From contig NZ_BCTO01000069.1 in NCBI RefSeq assembly GCF_001571325.1, positions 1 to 49,888 of the forward strand: a DNA stretch of 49,888 nucleotides, read 5' to 3'. Of the stretch, positions 22,869-31,686 are shown piece after piece; position 1 is the stretch's first letter, and every line of letters begins with the position of its first letter. The DNA comes from Delftia tsuruhatensis NBRC 16741. Its GTDB lineage: Bacteria; Pseudomonadota; Gammaproteobacteria; Burkholderiales; Burkholderiaceae_C. Both the position numbers and the translations under genes were made by a program. The notes beneath the pieces are model-generated. The model saw only the letters and a list, made by a program, of their open reading frames with translations. It was not told where the DNA came from and searched no databases.

Positions 22869-24686
22869 CTAGAACTGCTCCCACTCATCGGTCTCGGCCA
22901 TCTCGGCCATTCCGGCCGCCGTGGCGCGGCGGGGTATTGCTGCCTTGGCGGGCAGCGCCACAGGCGCGCTGGAGGCCGCAGCCGCTGCCGCGCGCAAGGG
23001 CTTGGCAGGGAGGGGAACGGCAGGGGCCAGCGCGGGAGCCGGCCTGGCGGTCTGTGCGCGCGCCGGCACGGCCGCTGCCACTGTCGTGGACTTGGACAGG
23101 GCGGCCTGGGGGCGGGTCGCGTTCTCATCCAGCCGGAACACGCTGACCAGTTGCACCAGTTGCGCGGCCTGCTTGTTCAGGCTGTCGGCAGCAGCGGCAG
23201 ACTCTTCCACCAGGGAAGCGTTTTGCTGCGTCACCTGGTCGAGCTGCTGCACCGCGTCGCTGACCTGGGTCACGCCCTGGGACTGCTCCTGCGTGGCGGC
23301 ACCGATGTCGGAGATCAGTTCGGCCACGCGGTGCGTCTGGGTGACGATGTCGTTCATGGTGCTGCCGGCCTCGGCCACCTGGCGGGAGCCGGCGGCGACC
23401 TTGCCCACGCTCTCGCTGATCAGGCCCTTGATCTCCTTGGCCGCATTGGCGCAGCGCTGGGCCAGCGACCGCACCTCGGAGGCGACTACCGCAAAGCCCT
23501 TGCCCTGTTCCCCGGCACGCGCGGCCTCCACGGCGGCATTGAGCGCGAGGATGTTGGTCTGGAAGGCGATGGCGTCGATCACGCCGATGATTTCCCCGAT
23601 CTTGCGCGAGCTGTGCGTGATGTCCTCCATGGTGCTGACCACGCCATGCACCACCTCGCCGCCGTGCACGGCCGTGGCGCTGGCCGACTGGGCCAGGCCC
23701 GAGGCGCTGCGCACCGTGTCCACGTTCTGCTGAATGGTGGCGGTCATCTGCTCCATGGAGGCAGCCGTTTCCTCCAGGTTGGCGGCCTGCTCTTCCGTGC
23801 GCGCGCTCAGGTCGGCGTTGCCCGAGGCGATCTGGCTGGCGCCCGTGGCAATCGATTCGCTGCTGTGGCGCACCTGGCTGACGATGCCGGCCAGGCTGGC
23901 GCGCATGGCCTCCAGGCTGGCCAGCAGGCTGGTGGTATCGCCCCGGCGCAGCTGCACGTTCACCGCCAGGTTGCCCTTGGCCACTTCCTGCGTGACCTGG
24001 GCCGCGTAGGCCGGCTCGCCACCGAGCAGGCCCTTGATGCGGCGGGTGATGGCCCAGGCCACCAGCGCACCCAGCAACAGCGAGGCCAGGGCCAGCGACA
24101 GCATCTGCCGGCCGGCGGCCAGCGATTTGCCTTCGGTGGCCTGGGCCGTTTCCGTGGCACGCACCTGCTGGTGGGCCAGCATGTCGTTGATGGCGGCAAA
24201 GAACGCGTCCTGCTGCCTGCGGAACTCTCCGCTGCTGCCCAGCATGGCCGAGACGGTGGGCAGGTCATGCCGCATGGCCGCGGCCATGAACTGGTCCAGC
24301 AGCGGCAGGTAGGCGGTGCGCGCATTCCTCATGCGGTCGTACAGGGCGATGCCCTGCGGCGTGGTCAGTCCCTCGCGGAACTGCTCCATGAGCTGGCCTA
24401 TCTTCTGGCGCTGCGTGTCCAGCGTGGCCTTGGCCAGGGCCTTTTCCGCAGGGTCTTCGATCAGCGCCAGACTGCGCACGCCGCGGAAGATGAACTCCAC
24501 CGAGCTCTTGACCTCCACCAGCCTGAGCAGGCTGGTGATGCGCGTGTCGGCCAGGTAGGAGACATCGTCCGAGGCCTGGATCAGCCGCGCTCGGCCCAGC
24601 AGCGCAATCGACAGCGCGATGAGGATGAGAACCGAGAAACCCAGACCCAGCATGGAGCCCGTTTTCATATTCTTCAGATATTTCAT
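22869..24686 (-). CDS. Methyl-accepting chemotaxis protein
   Basis: A 605-residue chemoreceptor. TM1 is at about 11-31, followed by a periplasmic four-helix-bundle-type sensor domain (about 32-190), TM2 about 195-213 (LALASLLLGALVAWAIT), HAMP, and the cytoplasmic hairpin with the conserved tip (IGVIDAIAFQTNILALNAAVEAARAGEQGKGFAVVASEVRSLAQR). An Ala/Pro-rich tail ends in EWEQF, the xWExF pentapeptide that tethers CheR/CheB. AAGGAAG precedes the ATG. It is convergent with the SDR 7 bases away. The ligand is unknown, though nothing ties it to the thiamin operon except adjacency. Confidence 0.95.
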   Translation of the reverse strand: MKYLKNMKTGSMLGLGFSVLILIALSIALLGRARLIQASDDVSYLADTRITSLLRLVEVKSSVEFIFRGVRSLALIEDPAEKALAKATLDTQRQKIGQLMEQFREGLTTPQGIALYDRMRNARTAYLPLLDQFMAAAMRHDLPTVSAMLGSSGEFRRQQDAFFAAINDMLAHQQVRATETAQATEGKSLAAGRQMLSLALASLLLGALVAWAITRRIKGLLGGEPAYAAQVTQEVAKGNLAVNVQLRRGDTTSLLASLEAMRASLAGIVSQVRHSSESIATGASQIASGNADLSARTEEQAANLEETAASMEQMTATIQQNVDTVRSASGLAQSASATAVHGGEVVHGVVSTMEDITHSSRKIGEIIGVIDAIAFQTNILALNAAVEAARAGEQGKGFAVVASEVRSLAQRCANAAKEIKGLISESVGKVAAGSRQVAEAGSTMNDIVTQTHRVAELISDIGAATQEQSQGVTQVSDAVQQLDQVTQQNASLVEESAAAADSLNKQAAQLVQLVSVFRLDENATRPQAALSKSTTVAAAVPARAQTARPAPALAPAVPLPAKPLRAAAAAASSAPVALPAKAAIPRRATAAGMAEMAETDEWEQF

Positions 24687-24779
24687 GCGTCTTCCTTTGC
24701 GTCCTACTTTGCGTGTTGCTTCGGGTGATCGGTAGGGCCTGAATACACGCCCGTCATATGCATTCCAGGATTTTTCAAA

Positions 24780-26225
24780 TCACGTCAGCCGGTGGTGCCG
24801 AACCCAGGCCGATGGCGGTATCCCATAATGGCCGGAAAAATCCCTGGAAAATGTGGAGAGGGAGGAATATCCAAGCCGGGAGGAAATCTGTCCTATGCTT
24901 TGATCCGTGGTCAGCAAGGATTCCGCAGCCAGGTGGATACGGCTTTGTCTTATATATTCACCAATGCTGCATGATCGGCTATGGCGAAATGAAACTTCCA
25001 GCGTGCGGCGGCTGACGCGGCAATGGTCGGCAATGGACTGCACCAGCAGTTTCTTGTCCAGGTTGTCTTCTATGTATTGAAGGGCGCGTTTCACATAGGC
25101 AGGTTCCAGGTCATGCAACCGCGCCTCGTCCATGGCCGTGAATCGTGATTTCTCCAGATAAGGACTGATGGCCATGCTCTTGAGTCGCATGATGTTCAGC
25201 GCCTTCAGCGTGGACAGTGCGCCCGCGAAATCGCCCTGCGTTTCCTGTATGTGGTACTCATAGACCAGCGCATTGCGGTGCAGGCCCTCCAACTGGTAGG
25301 TCTGCGCCGTGGACTTGGCCAGTACGGCGGCCTGCAGCGCCTGTCCGTACTGGCGCTTGCTGCAATGCACCAGCGCACTGCTGAGCCAGGCCCAGCCTGC
25401 AATGGGCGGGTTCTTGGCCTGGTAGTGGATGCCGATGCGCTCAATGGCGCGGACCACGGCGGCAGCCTCGCGCCGGCCCGACTCCAGCCCCTTGAGCGAC
25501 AGCCGCAGCAGCTCGCTGTACGGCCAGGCCAGGCCCGCTGGCAGCTGGCGGCCCACATTCCCCAGCAGGTCCTGCAAGGCAGCGCTGTCGGGCGCAGCGG
25601 CACCCAGCTGGACCAGGCCTGAATCGGGCGGCGGCCCGCACCACAGGTCCTGGTGGTTTTTATAAAGAAAGACCTTCCAGAGGATTTGCGCCCTGGCCCA
25701 GGTGATCAGGGCGGGGAGCCAGGGGCTGTCTCCGGGCGCCATTTGCGCAAAATCATGGTCCTTGCCTTCGATCAATTGCAGGGCGGTATCGAGCTCGCCC
25801 AGCCGGCCATGCGCCAGCGCCAGCACATAGGTGGCGCGCACCAGGGCCTCGGGCGGCAGCAGCGCGGGATTGGCCATGGCCGCCGTGGCCAGTGAAATGG
25901 CATTGCGCTCCTCACCCAGCTGGCAATGGATGAAGGCCGCTGCGATGCGCGACGACACCGCGCGGTCAGGCATGCGGTGCAATTCGAAAATCGCCTGCGC
26001 TTCCTGAATATGCCTGAGTACCAATGATGGATATATCGGCGGCTCCGGCCATTTGCACGCCTGCAGCAATTGCTCGGCCCGGCTGATTTTATTGTTTCCC
26101 TGATCAGGTCGCTGGTGATGGTCGGATATTATTCTCCACAATCTGGATGCGCTCTCATCTGGGTGGCCGTGGATGTTGTGCGTCAAAAGATGGATTGAGT
26201 AAGAATTCTTGCTTGAAAAAATCAA
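24780..26225 (-). CDS. AraC-family regulator with long helical N-terminal domain
   Basis: About 481 residues. The C-terminal ~100 carry two helix-turn-helix units of the AraC family (LLVQSIADHCRVSRRTLEVSFRH and QSIGQISSRLGYSSLSTFSRDFSGHYGIPPSAW). The first ~370 are helical and repetitive in style (ALVRATYVLALAHGRLGELDTALQLIEG; GLHRNALVYEYHIQETQGDFAGALSTLKALN), like TPR-type sensor domains of MalT/LuxR regulators. The frame opens with TTG at 26225 (AGGA 4 bases upstream); no ATG lies near, so the exact start is uncertain. It has lower GC than its neighbours. It may control the divergent surface-protein gene at 26806. Confidence 0.85.
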   Translation of the reverse strand: MIFSSKNSYSIHLLTHNIHGHPDESASRLWRIISDHHQRPDQGNNKISRAEQLLQACKWPEPPIYPSLVLRHIQEAQAIFELHRMPDRAVSSRIAAAFIHCQLGEERNAISLATAAMANPALLPPEALVRATYVLALAHGRLGELDTALQLIEGKDHDFAQMAPGDSPWLPALITWARAQILWKVFLYKNHQDLWCGPPPDSGLVQLGAAAPDSAALQDLLGNVGRQLPAGLAWPYSELLRLSLKGLESGRREAAAVVRAIERIGIHYQAKNPPIAGWAWLSSALVHCSKRQYGQALQAAVLAKSTAQTYQLEGLHRNALVYEYHIQETQGDFAGALSTLKALNIMRLKSMAISPYLEKSRFTAMDEARLHDLEPAYVKRALQYIEDNLDKKLLVQSIADHCRVSRRTLEVSFRHSRSCSIGEYIRQSRIHLAAESLLTTDQSIGQISSRLGYSSLSTFSRDFSGHYGIPPSAWVRHHRLT

Positions 26226-26805
26226 TGATCCTGCTTGATTGATGCATTTTCATGATGAATGCATCTGTGGGGTGGCGCAGGCCTGTCCCATGGGAAACAC
26301 TGATTGACTGGAGGAATCTTACAGGCTGAATAAACAATTGTTTACATTTGGAAAAGCTTTCTCTTGTCAGATTGCGCAGGCGTTTGTCTTTTTGCGAAAC
26401 TTTCTCCGGCTCCATTGACTTAATTCGCTGATGCGGCTCGGTTTTTCTGATGGGAAAAATCACAAAGGCCCGCGAGAAAATCCCTGGGTTTTCTAGGGTT
26501 GTCACAAGTCGAGTGATATGCGGCCCGCATGTGGGCGGGGTGGATCTGGGCCGGTACCTGCCAGGCAAGGGCGGGCGGTCGGACGAGCTGGGCGCATTGG
26601 AGGGGTCGTGCGGCCTTCGAGCGGCCCTTGCCAGAGCCGGTGCCCGCTGGCCAATTACCTGCTTTCAGGGATATGCGCTGCGCAGGTCGTCGTCTAAAGT
26701 AAGAAATTGTCAGCAGCGCAGTCATTTGTGGCCTGCCTGAAGGCAGTGGCGGGGACCGCTCCCCGCCTGTTCGGATCTTCGGATCTTTTCTTCCAGGCCA
26801 GACCC
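26226..26805. other. AT-rich intergenic regulatory region
   Basis: 580 bases between divergent genes, clearly AT-richer than the window. It holds a perfect 14-bp palindrome at 26331-26344 and a minus-strand -10-like TAAGAT (plus 26316-26321) that would serve the AraC gene. On the plus side I see no confident promoter. A 137-codon minus-strand frame (26155-26568) overlaps the AraC start and is probably not a gene. Confidence 0.5.
26331..26344. promoter_or_regulatory. TAAACAATTGTTTA palindrome
   Basis: A perfect 14-bp dyad located where the -35 region of the AraC gene's promoter would lie, with TAAGAT (minus strand) 9 bases downstream. It is a plausible binding site for a dimeric regulator; H-NS-like binding is also possible in this AT-rich patch. 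Confidence 0.4.
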
Positions 26806-29424
26806 ATGCTGCAACTTTTCCAATTCCTTGCCCGTGGCACGGGGCTCGCACAGGCGTTGGGCGCCTTGGCCGTGGCCTGTGCCGTGCCGGCAGCCCAGGC
26901 CCAGAGCATCACTGCGGCACCGCTGGCAGCCGTGGCGCCGGCGGCGATTCCTGTGGACCACCCTGGCGCTCTTGCGCTGCTGGCGTTGGCCTTGGGGGCC
27001 TGCCTTGTGCGGGGTGTGCAAAAAGGGCGGATCTCCCTGGTCGGCCTGCGTGCCTGGGCCCTGGGCGGTGCTGTCGTGGCGACAGCGGCCACGGCGGCCT
27101 GGGGCGACCGGGTGCAGGCCCAGATACAGGAATTGCAGGAAGCCTTCAACCAGGCCGCAGGCGAGACGCTCACCGTTCCCGTGCAGACGACAGCGCTGGG
27201 TGCCGATGGCGCACCGCAGGGATTCCTGCCCGTGGTCTATCGCAACCAGACGTCGGTGCGGCTGAAAGTCACCGGCATCACGGACCCTGTGTGGAACACC
27301 TGCTTTCCGCTGGGCGTGCCCGGCGCGATTCCCTCGACGGCCGCGCGTCCCGGCAGCGCCTGCGCGGTCGGCGCCACGCTGGAGGCGGGCGGCTCCTGCT
27401 GGGTGGATGTGGCGCAGCTGTGCGCCAACGCGGCGGCCGCCGCGCACGGCAGCCACGCCAGCGTGCTTGCGCCCGACAGCGTGCAGGTGGACACGGCCGG
27501 GCAGCGCACGGGCAATGTGCTGTCCAACGATTCCGATGCCGATGGGGCGCTCGTGGTCGCCAGCTTCACCTATGAAGGCCAGACCGTGGCGGCCGGCAGC
27601 TCCCGGAACGTGGCGGGGCGCGGGACCTTCGCACTGCAGGCAGACGGCAGCTTCACTTTCCAGGCGGATGCGAACTACAGCGGCGGCCATCCGCTGGGCA
27701 TCGGTTACACCGTGCAGACCGGCGCGTCCAGCACGCTGAGTGTTTTCGTGAACCGGATGCCCGTGGCCGGCAACGATACGGCCACCACCGATGCCGATAC
27801 ATCCGTCGCCATCGCCGTGCGCGGGAACGACAGCGATGCGGATGGGGACAGCCTGACCGTTTCCGGCATCACCCAGGGCACCCACGGTTCCGTGGTCGTG
27901 GATGCCGTCACGGGCAATCCGGTCTACACGCCGAACGCCAACTTCACCGGCAGCGACAGCTTCACCTACACCATTGGCGACGGCAGGGGCGGCTTTGCCA
28001 CGGCCAGCGTGTCGGTGACGGTTGCTGCTGCGCCCTCCGGCAATCAACCGCCAGTGTCTGTCTCCGATGCGATAGTGGTGGCCGAGGGCGCTGTGGCCAC
28101 GGTCCTTGCCAGCGGTGCAACCAGCGTGCTGGCCAACGACACGGACCCTGACGGCAATCCGCTCGTCGCGGTGCTGGTGACGGGTCCGGCGAACGGGTCC
28201 CTGACGCTGAGCGGCAATGGCACCTTCACCTATATCCACAACGGCAGCGAGACGGTTTCCGACAGCTTTGCCTACCGTGCCAGCGATGGGCTGGCCATGG
28301 GAAACATCGTCACTGTTTCCATCACGGTCACTCCCGTGAACGATGCACCGGTTGCCGTGGCAGATCAATGGATGGTTGCCACGGACATCCCGCGTAGCAT
28401 CAGCTTTGCCACGTTGCTGGCCATCGCACACGGCACAGGCGGGACCAGCGTCAGGTTTCCGATAACCACGAAGCTGGTGGATACGGATGGCTCGGAAACC
28501 CTGTCGATCAGGATCAGTGGACTGCCCACCAATCTGTCCTTCAATGCGGGCACGAACCTGGGTGGTGGTGTCTGGCAGTTCACCGAAGCCGACCTGCCCA
28601 ATCTCATCCTGAATCTGCCTGGCAGCTACACCACGAACGCCACCAATCTCACGGTCCAGGCCACGGCGACGGAGGTGAGCGGCGGCTTCACGGCATCGAC
28701 ATCCACCGTGGTCACGCTCAAGGCCTCATATACGACCGTGGATGTCACCACGACCCATAGCGGCAGCTATACGGGCAGCTCGGCCAGCGAATACATCGTT
28801 GGTGGCAACGGCGCCAACACCATCAGCGCCACCAACGGAAACAACATCGTTTTCGGAGGCGCTGGCGACGACAACCTGTCGGCGGGCGCAGGCTCCGATG
28901 TGCTGATGGGCGGCAGCGGCAACGACACCCTCAACGCGGGATCGGGCACGGACCTGCTGGCCGGTGGCCCCGGCAACGATCTGATGAGCGGCGGTGATGC
29001 GGGCGAGAACTTCGTGGATGTCTTTGCCTGGTCGCTGGGAGACCAGGGGGCGGCAGGAACACCGGCCATGGACCGAATCCAGAACTTCGCCATGGCGGCC
29101 GCGGGAGCCAACGGCGCAGGCGGTGATGTACTGGACCTGCGCGACCTGCTGCAGGGTGAATCCGCAGGCCCCGGCAATGCCGCAGGCAACCTGGCCGACT
29201 ACCTGCACTTCGAGATCACGGGAGGTGATACCTGGGTCCATGTCAGCCACACGGGCGGCTTCGGTGCGGACTCCCATGCGGTGGGTGCAAGCTATTCGGC
29301 ATCGGCCGAGACCCAGCAGATCATCCTGGAAGGCGTGAATCTGCAGACGCTGTATTCCGGTGCCGCCACGGATCAGCAGATCATCACGCAGCTGCTGAAC
29401 AGCAATAAATTGATCGTGGATTGA
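26806..29424 (+). CDS. Large surface/secreted protein with exosortase-like N-terminal module, cadherin-like repeats and RTX/T1SS C-terminus
   Basis: About 872 residues from the ATG at 26806 (the frame is open from TTG 26707). A signal peptide ends near AAQAQ (residue 34). Residues ~45-75 (AIPVDHPGALALLALALGACLVRG) form a second hydrophobic stretch followed by basic residues, like an IPTL/XrtH sorting signal placed mid-chain. The following ~130 residues resemble the small 'midcut-by-XrtH' proteins of Burkholderiales. Three cadherin/VCBS-like repeats follow (VLSNDSDADG, GNDSDADGDSLTV, LANDTDPDGNPL; about 218-514) and a fourth degenerate one. Nonapeptide RTX calcium repeats follow (GGAGDDNLSAGAGSDVLMGGSGNDTL; about 664-730) and a VCA0849-type type I secretion signal ending NSNKLIVD. 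No secretion genes are adjacent. Confidence 0.82.
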   Translation: MLQLFQFLARGTGLAQALGALAVACAVPAAQAQSITAAPLAAVAPAAIPVDHPGALALLALALGACLVRGVQKGRISLVGLRAWALGGAVVATAATAAWGDRVQAQIQELQEAFNQAAGETLTVPVQTTALGADGAPQGFLPVVYRNQTSVRLKVTGITDPVWNTCFPLGVPGAIPSTAARPGSACAVGATLEAGGSCWVDVAQLCANAAAAAHGSHASVLAPDSVQVDTAGQRTGNVLSNDSDADGALVVASFTYEGQTVAAGSSRNVAGRGTFALQADGSFTFQADANYSGGHPLGIGYTVQTGASSTLSVFVNRMPVAGNDTATTDADTSVAIAVRGNDSDADGDSLTVSGITQGTHGSVVVDAVTGNPVYTPNANFTGSDSFTYTIGDGRGGFATASVSVTVAAAPSGNQPPVSVSDAIVVAEGAVATVLASGATSVLANDTDPDGNPLVAVLVTGPANGSLTLSGNGTFTYIHNGSETVSDSFAYRASDGLAMGNIVTVSITVTPVNDAPVAVADQWMVATDIPRSISFATLLAIAHGTGGTSVRFPITTKLVDTDGSETLSIRISGLPTNLSFNAGTNLGGGVWQFTEADLPNLILNLPGSYTTNATNLTVQATATEVSGGFTASTSTVVTLKASYTTVDVTTTHSGSYTGSSASEYIVGGNGANTISATNGNNIVFGGAGDDNLSAGAGSDVLMGGSGNDTLNAGSGTDLLAGGPGNDLMSGGDAGENFVDVFAWSLGDQGAAGTPAMDRIQNFAMAAAGANGAGGDVLDLRDLLQGESAGPGNAAGNLADYLHFEITGGDTWVHVSHTGGFGADSHAVGASYSASAETQQIILEGVNLQTLYSGAATDQQIITQLLNSNKLIVD

Positions 29425-29478
29425 CCGGCGCCGGTCCTATGGCCACCGGGCACCGCGCACCGGGTCCGTTTCTCGTGC

Positions 29479-30747
29479 CTACATGAAATTGCGCGTATGC
29501 AGCGAGGCCAGCCGCTCGGCGTGCCCGCGCTCGAAGCCCAGCCGCAGCAGCTTGGAGAGACGCCCGTCTGCCATGTCGCGCATGAGCTGCTGCACGCGGG
29601 CGGCGCCACGGGCCAGGGCCTCGGGGGTGAGGGTGCCGGCCGCGATGAGGATCAGGGCGTCGAAGACTTCCTCGTTCAGGCCCGAGGTGCCGGCCAGGTT
29701 GTCGAAGCGCTGCTCCACGGCCTGGGCCAGCTGGTGCTGGAAGCCGGGCTCGTGCTGCAGGCGGTACAGCAGGTGGGACATGCCCAGGGCCACATGGCGC
29801 GCCTCGTCGCGCGCGGCCAGGCGGCAGATCTGGCGTGTGAGGGGGTCGGGCGCCTCGGTCTGCAGGAACTGCAGCAGGTGCACGAAGGTGCCTTCGCCCA
29901 GCACCGACAGCAGGAAACCCGCCACGGAAAAATCCGTCTCGTCCAGCAGGCTCTTGAGCGAGGCCTGGCCACCCGCCGTGGACAGGGCGGGCTCGCGGCC
30001 GTGGCGGCGGATGCGGCGCGTGAAGACATCGATGTGCCGCGCCTCGTCGGCCACCTGGATGGCCAGCGCAGCCTGCAGTTCGCGGTAGTGCGGGTGCAAC
30101 TGGCCGAGGAAGCGCGCAGGCACCAGCAGGGCCGCGTTCTCGTTCTCCACCATGTAGGTCATGAGCTGCACGATGGCGTCCTCCACGGGCGCGGGCAGCT
30201 CGGGCGCATCGCACCAGTCGATATCGGTGTCGGCATTCCACTGCGCGGCCACGGCCTGGGCGTAGAGGTCGGCGGCGCTGTCGGTCCAGACCTGCAGCTT
30301 GTCGCTGAGCCGGAAATGGAAGGCCGGCGCCCCGGCTTCCACCTGCGCGCCACGCGCGGCCAGGCCCCAGAACGGCTGGGCCTGCGCGGCCACGGCACCG
30401 TCGCCCGAGCGTGCATCGCTGCGGCCCGTGTGCGCCGCGCCGCGCCAGCGCCCGGACTGCGCGCTGCCGCGCGCCACGATGGCCATGGACTGTGCTGCAC
30501 CCGCGCCGTCCTCCCAGCGCAGGCCGTGGCCCTGGTCGCTGCACCAGCCCGACAGCTGGGCCTGCCAGCCCGGCGAGCTGCCGGTCACGCGCAGCTGCCC
30601 GCCCACGGGCAGGGCGGCCAGCGCGTGCTTGACCAGAAGATGGGCACCGGCATCGAAGCCCAGGCCCTGCAGGTCGATGACAGGCAGATCGGCAGCCTGC
30701 ATATCGGCGGCCTGCTGGGCGGGGCTGGAGGAATCAGGCATGGCCAT
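29479..30747 (-). CDS. TusA-like domain fused to a ferritin-like diiron domain
   Basis: A 422-residue protein. Residues ~18-75 (LPVIDLQGLGFDAGAHLLVKHALAALPVGGQLRVTG..GWCSDQGHGL) match the TusA/SirA fold pattern, but the sulfur-carrying Cys-Pro of LRCP is LGFD here, so it cannot carry sulfur as TusA does. The C-terminal ~260 residues are a four-helix ferritin-like domain with diiron ligands in YMVENENAA, QVADEARHIDVF, ETDFSV and ARDEARHVALG, as in R2-like oxygenases. An O2-using diiron oxygenase or oxidase is the expectation. It is third in a unit with a PhnD-like and an acyl-CoA dehydrogenase-like gene, 8 bases from the former. Confidence 0.8.
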   Translation of the reverse strand: MAMPDSSSPAQQAADMQAADLPVIDLQGLGFDAGAHLLVKHALAALPVGGQLRVTGSSPGWQAQLSGWCSDQGHGLRWEDGAGAAQSMAIVARGSAQSGRWRGAAHTGRSDARSGDGAVAAQAQPFWGLAARGAQVEAGAPAFHFRLSDKLQVWTDSAADLYAQAVAAQWNADTDIDWCDAPELPAPVEDAIVQLMTYMVENENAALLVPARFLGQLHPHYRELQAALAIQVADEARHIDVFTRRIRRHGREPALSTAGGQASLKSLLDETDFSVAGFLLSVLGEGTFVHLLQFLQTEAPDPLTRQICRLAARDEARHVALGMSHLLYRLQHEPGFQHQLAQAVEQRFDNLAGTSGLNEEVFDALILIAAGTLTPEALARGAARVQQLMRDMADGRLSKLLRLGFERGHAERLASLHTRNFM

Positions 30748-30755
30748 GGCGCGTA

Positions 30756-31622
30756 TCAGTAACGGTAGTCCTGCACGGTGATGCGGCCTTCGGCGTCGTA
30801 GAAGGCCTCGTCCGTCACCGCGCGCTCCAGCAGGCCGTAGCCCGTGCCGCGGCCCGGGTGCCAGACCTTCAGGCCTTCCAGCTCCAGCAGCGGGCGCACT
30901 GCCGCGTCGTCCCAGGACATGGCCAGCAGGATGTCGCGGAAGGCGGCGGCACGCCCGGCATCGATGTGCGGGCCGGCCGTCATGTTGCAGTGGTCGAAGG
31001 CGCCCGAGGTGGCCAGCACGCGCGTGCCGCCGGCCGGCAGCGTGCCTTCGCGCGCAAAGGCCAGGTAGTTCTTGCCCACCATCCATGAAGCCTGTATCTC
31101 GCCGGCCACCATGGCGGCGGCGGCCAGGCGCTCGCCGCCGATGTGGTCGCCGTGCTTGCCGCCCAGCACGTCAAAGCGGCGTGCCGTGTAGTCGCGCCCG
31201 GCCACCAGCCCTTGCTGGCGCAGATGGTCCAGCGGGATCAGCGTGGCCTGGGGCGAATCCACGGCACCGAAGCCCACGGTCTTGCCGTGCAGGTCCTGCA
31301 CGCTCTGGATGGGGCTGTCTGCGGGCACGACCAGCAGCGAATGCAGGTCCAGGTCGGTATCGCGCATGGCGATGGACTCCACGCGCAGGCCGCGCGCGCG
31401 GGCCATGCGGTCGGCGCGCACAAAGGCCAGCGGCGAGTTCCAGGCCAGGTGCACATCGCCTGCCATCAACGCCTCGGTCAGCGACTCGTAGTTGGAATAG
31501 AGAACGTAGTCGAAGTAGTAGCCGCGCTCGATGAAATACGCCTTGAAGCCTTCCCAGATGGTGATCACCTTGGGGGCGTAGGCCACGGCGCCGAGCTTGA
31601 TCACGGGGGCGGTTGTCGTCAT
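30756..31622 (-). CDS. PhnD-like phosphonate/phosphate-type binding protein without signal peptide
   Basis: A 288-residue protein of the PhnD/phosphate-phosphite-phosphonate binding family: KLGAVAYAPKVITIWEGFKAYFIERG, ALMAGDVHLAWNSPLAFVRADR, LHGKTVGFGAVDSPQATLIPLDHLRQQGL, and QASWMVGKNYLAF. Classical PhnD proteins are exported, but this one starts MTTTAPVIKLG with no hydrophobic leader, and AAAGGA correctly placed upstream of the ATG at 31622 supports that start. It is therefore probably cytoplasmic and may bind a substrate or metabolite for the diiron enzyme rather than serve an ABC importer; no permease or ATPase is near. Confidence 0.82.
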   Translation of the reverse strand: MTTTAPVIKLGAVAYAPKVITIWEGFKAYFIERGYYFDYVLYSNYESLTEALMAGDVHLAWNSPLAFVRADRMARARGLRVESIAMRDTDLDLHSLLVVPADSPIQSVQDLHGKTVGFGAVDSPQATLIPLDHLRQQGLVAGRDYTARRFDVLGGKHGDHIGGERLAAAAMVAGEIQASWMVGKNYLAFAREGTLPAGGTRVLATSGAFDHCNMTAGPHIDAGRAAAFRDILLAMSWDDAAVRPLLELEGLKVWHPGRGTGYGLLERAVTDEAFYDAEGRITVQDYRY

Positions 31623-31686
31623 GCGGAAGTCCTTTGCTGGATGGGGGAGGAGGGGTGAAGCGATCGACGGGTTCTGCCGTTCAGGC

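Noticed and set aside
24687..24779. A FliA (sigma28) promoter for the chemoreceptor
   Set aside because: Only a partial CCGAT match on the minus strand, with wrong spacing to any TAAA-like box.
26155..26568. A 137-codon minus-strand frame upstream of the AraC gene
   Set aside because: Overlaps the AraC start, has no ribosome binding site or recognisable motif, and lies in regulatory DNA.
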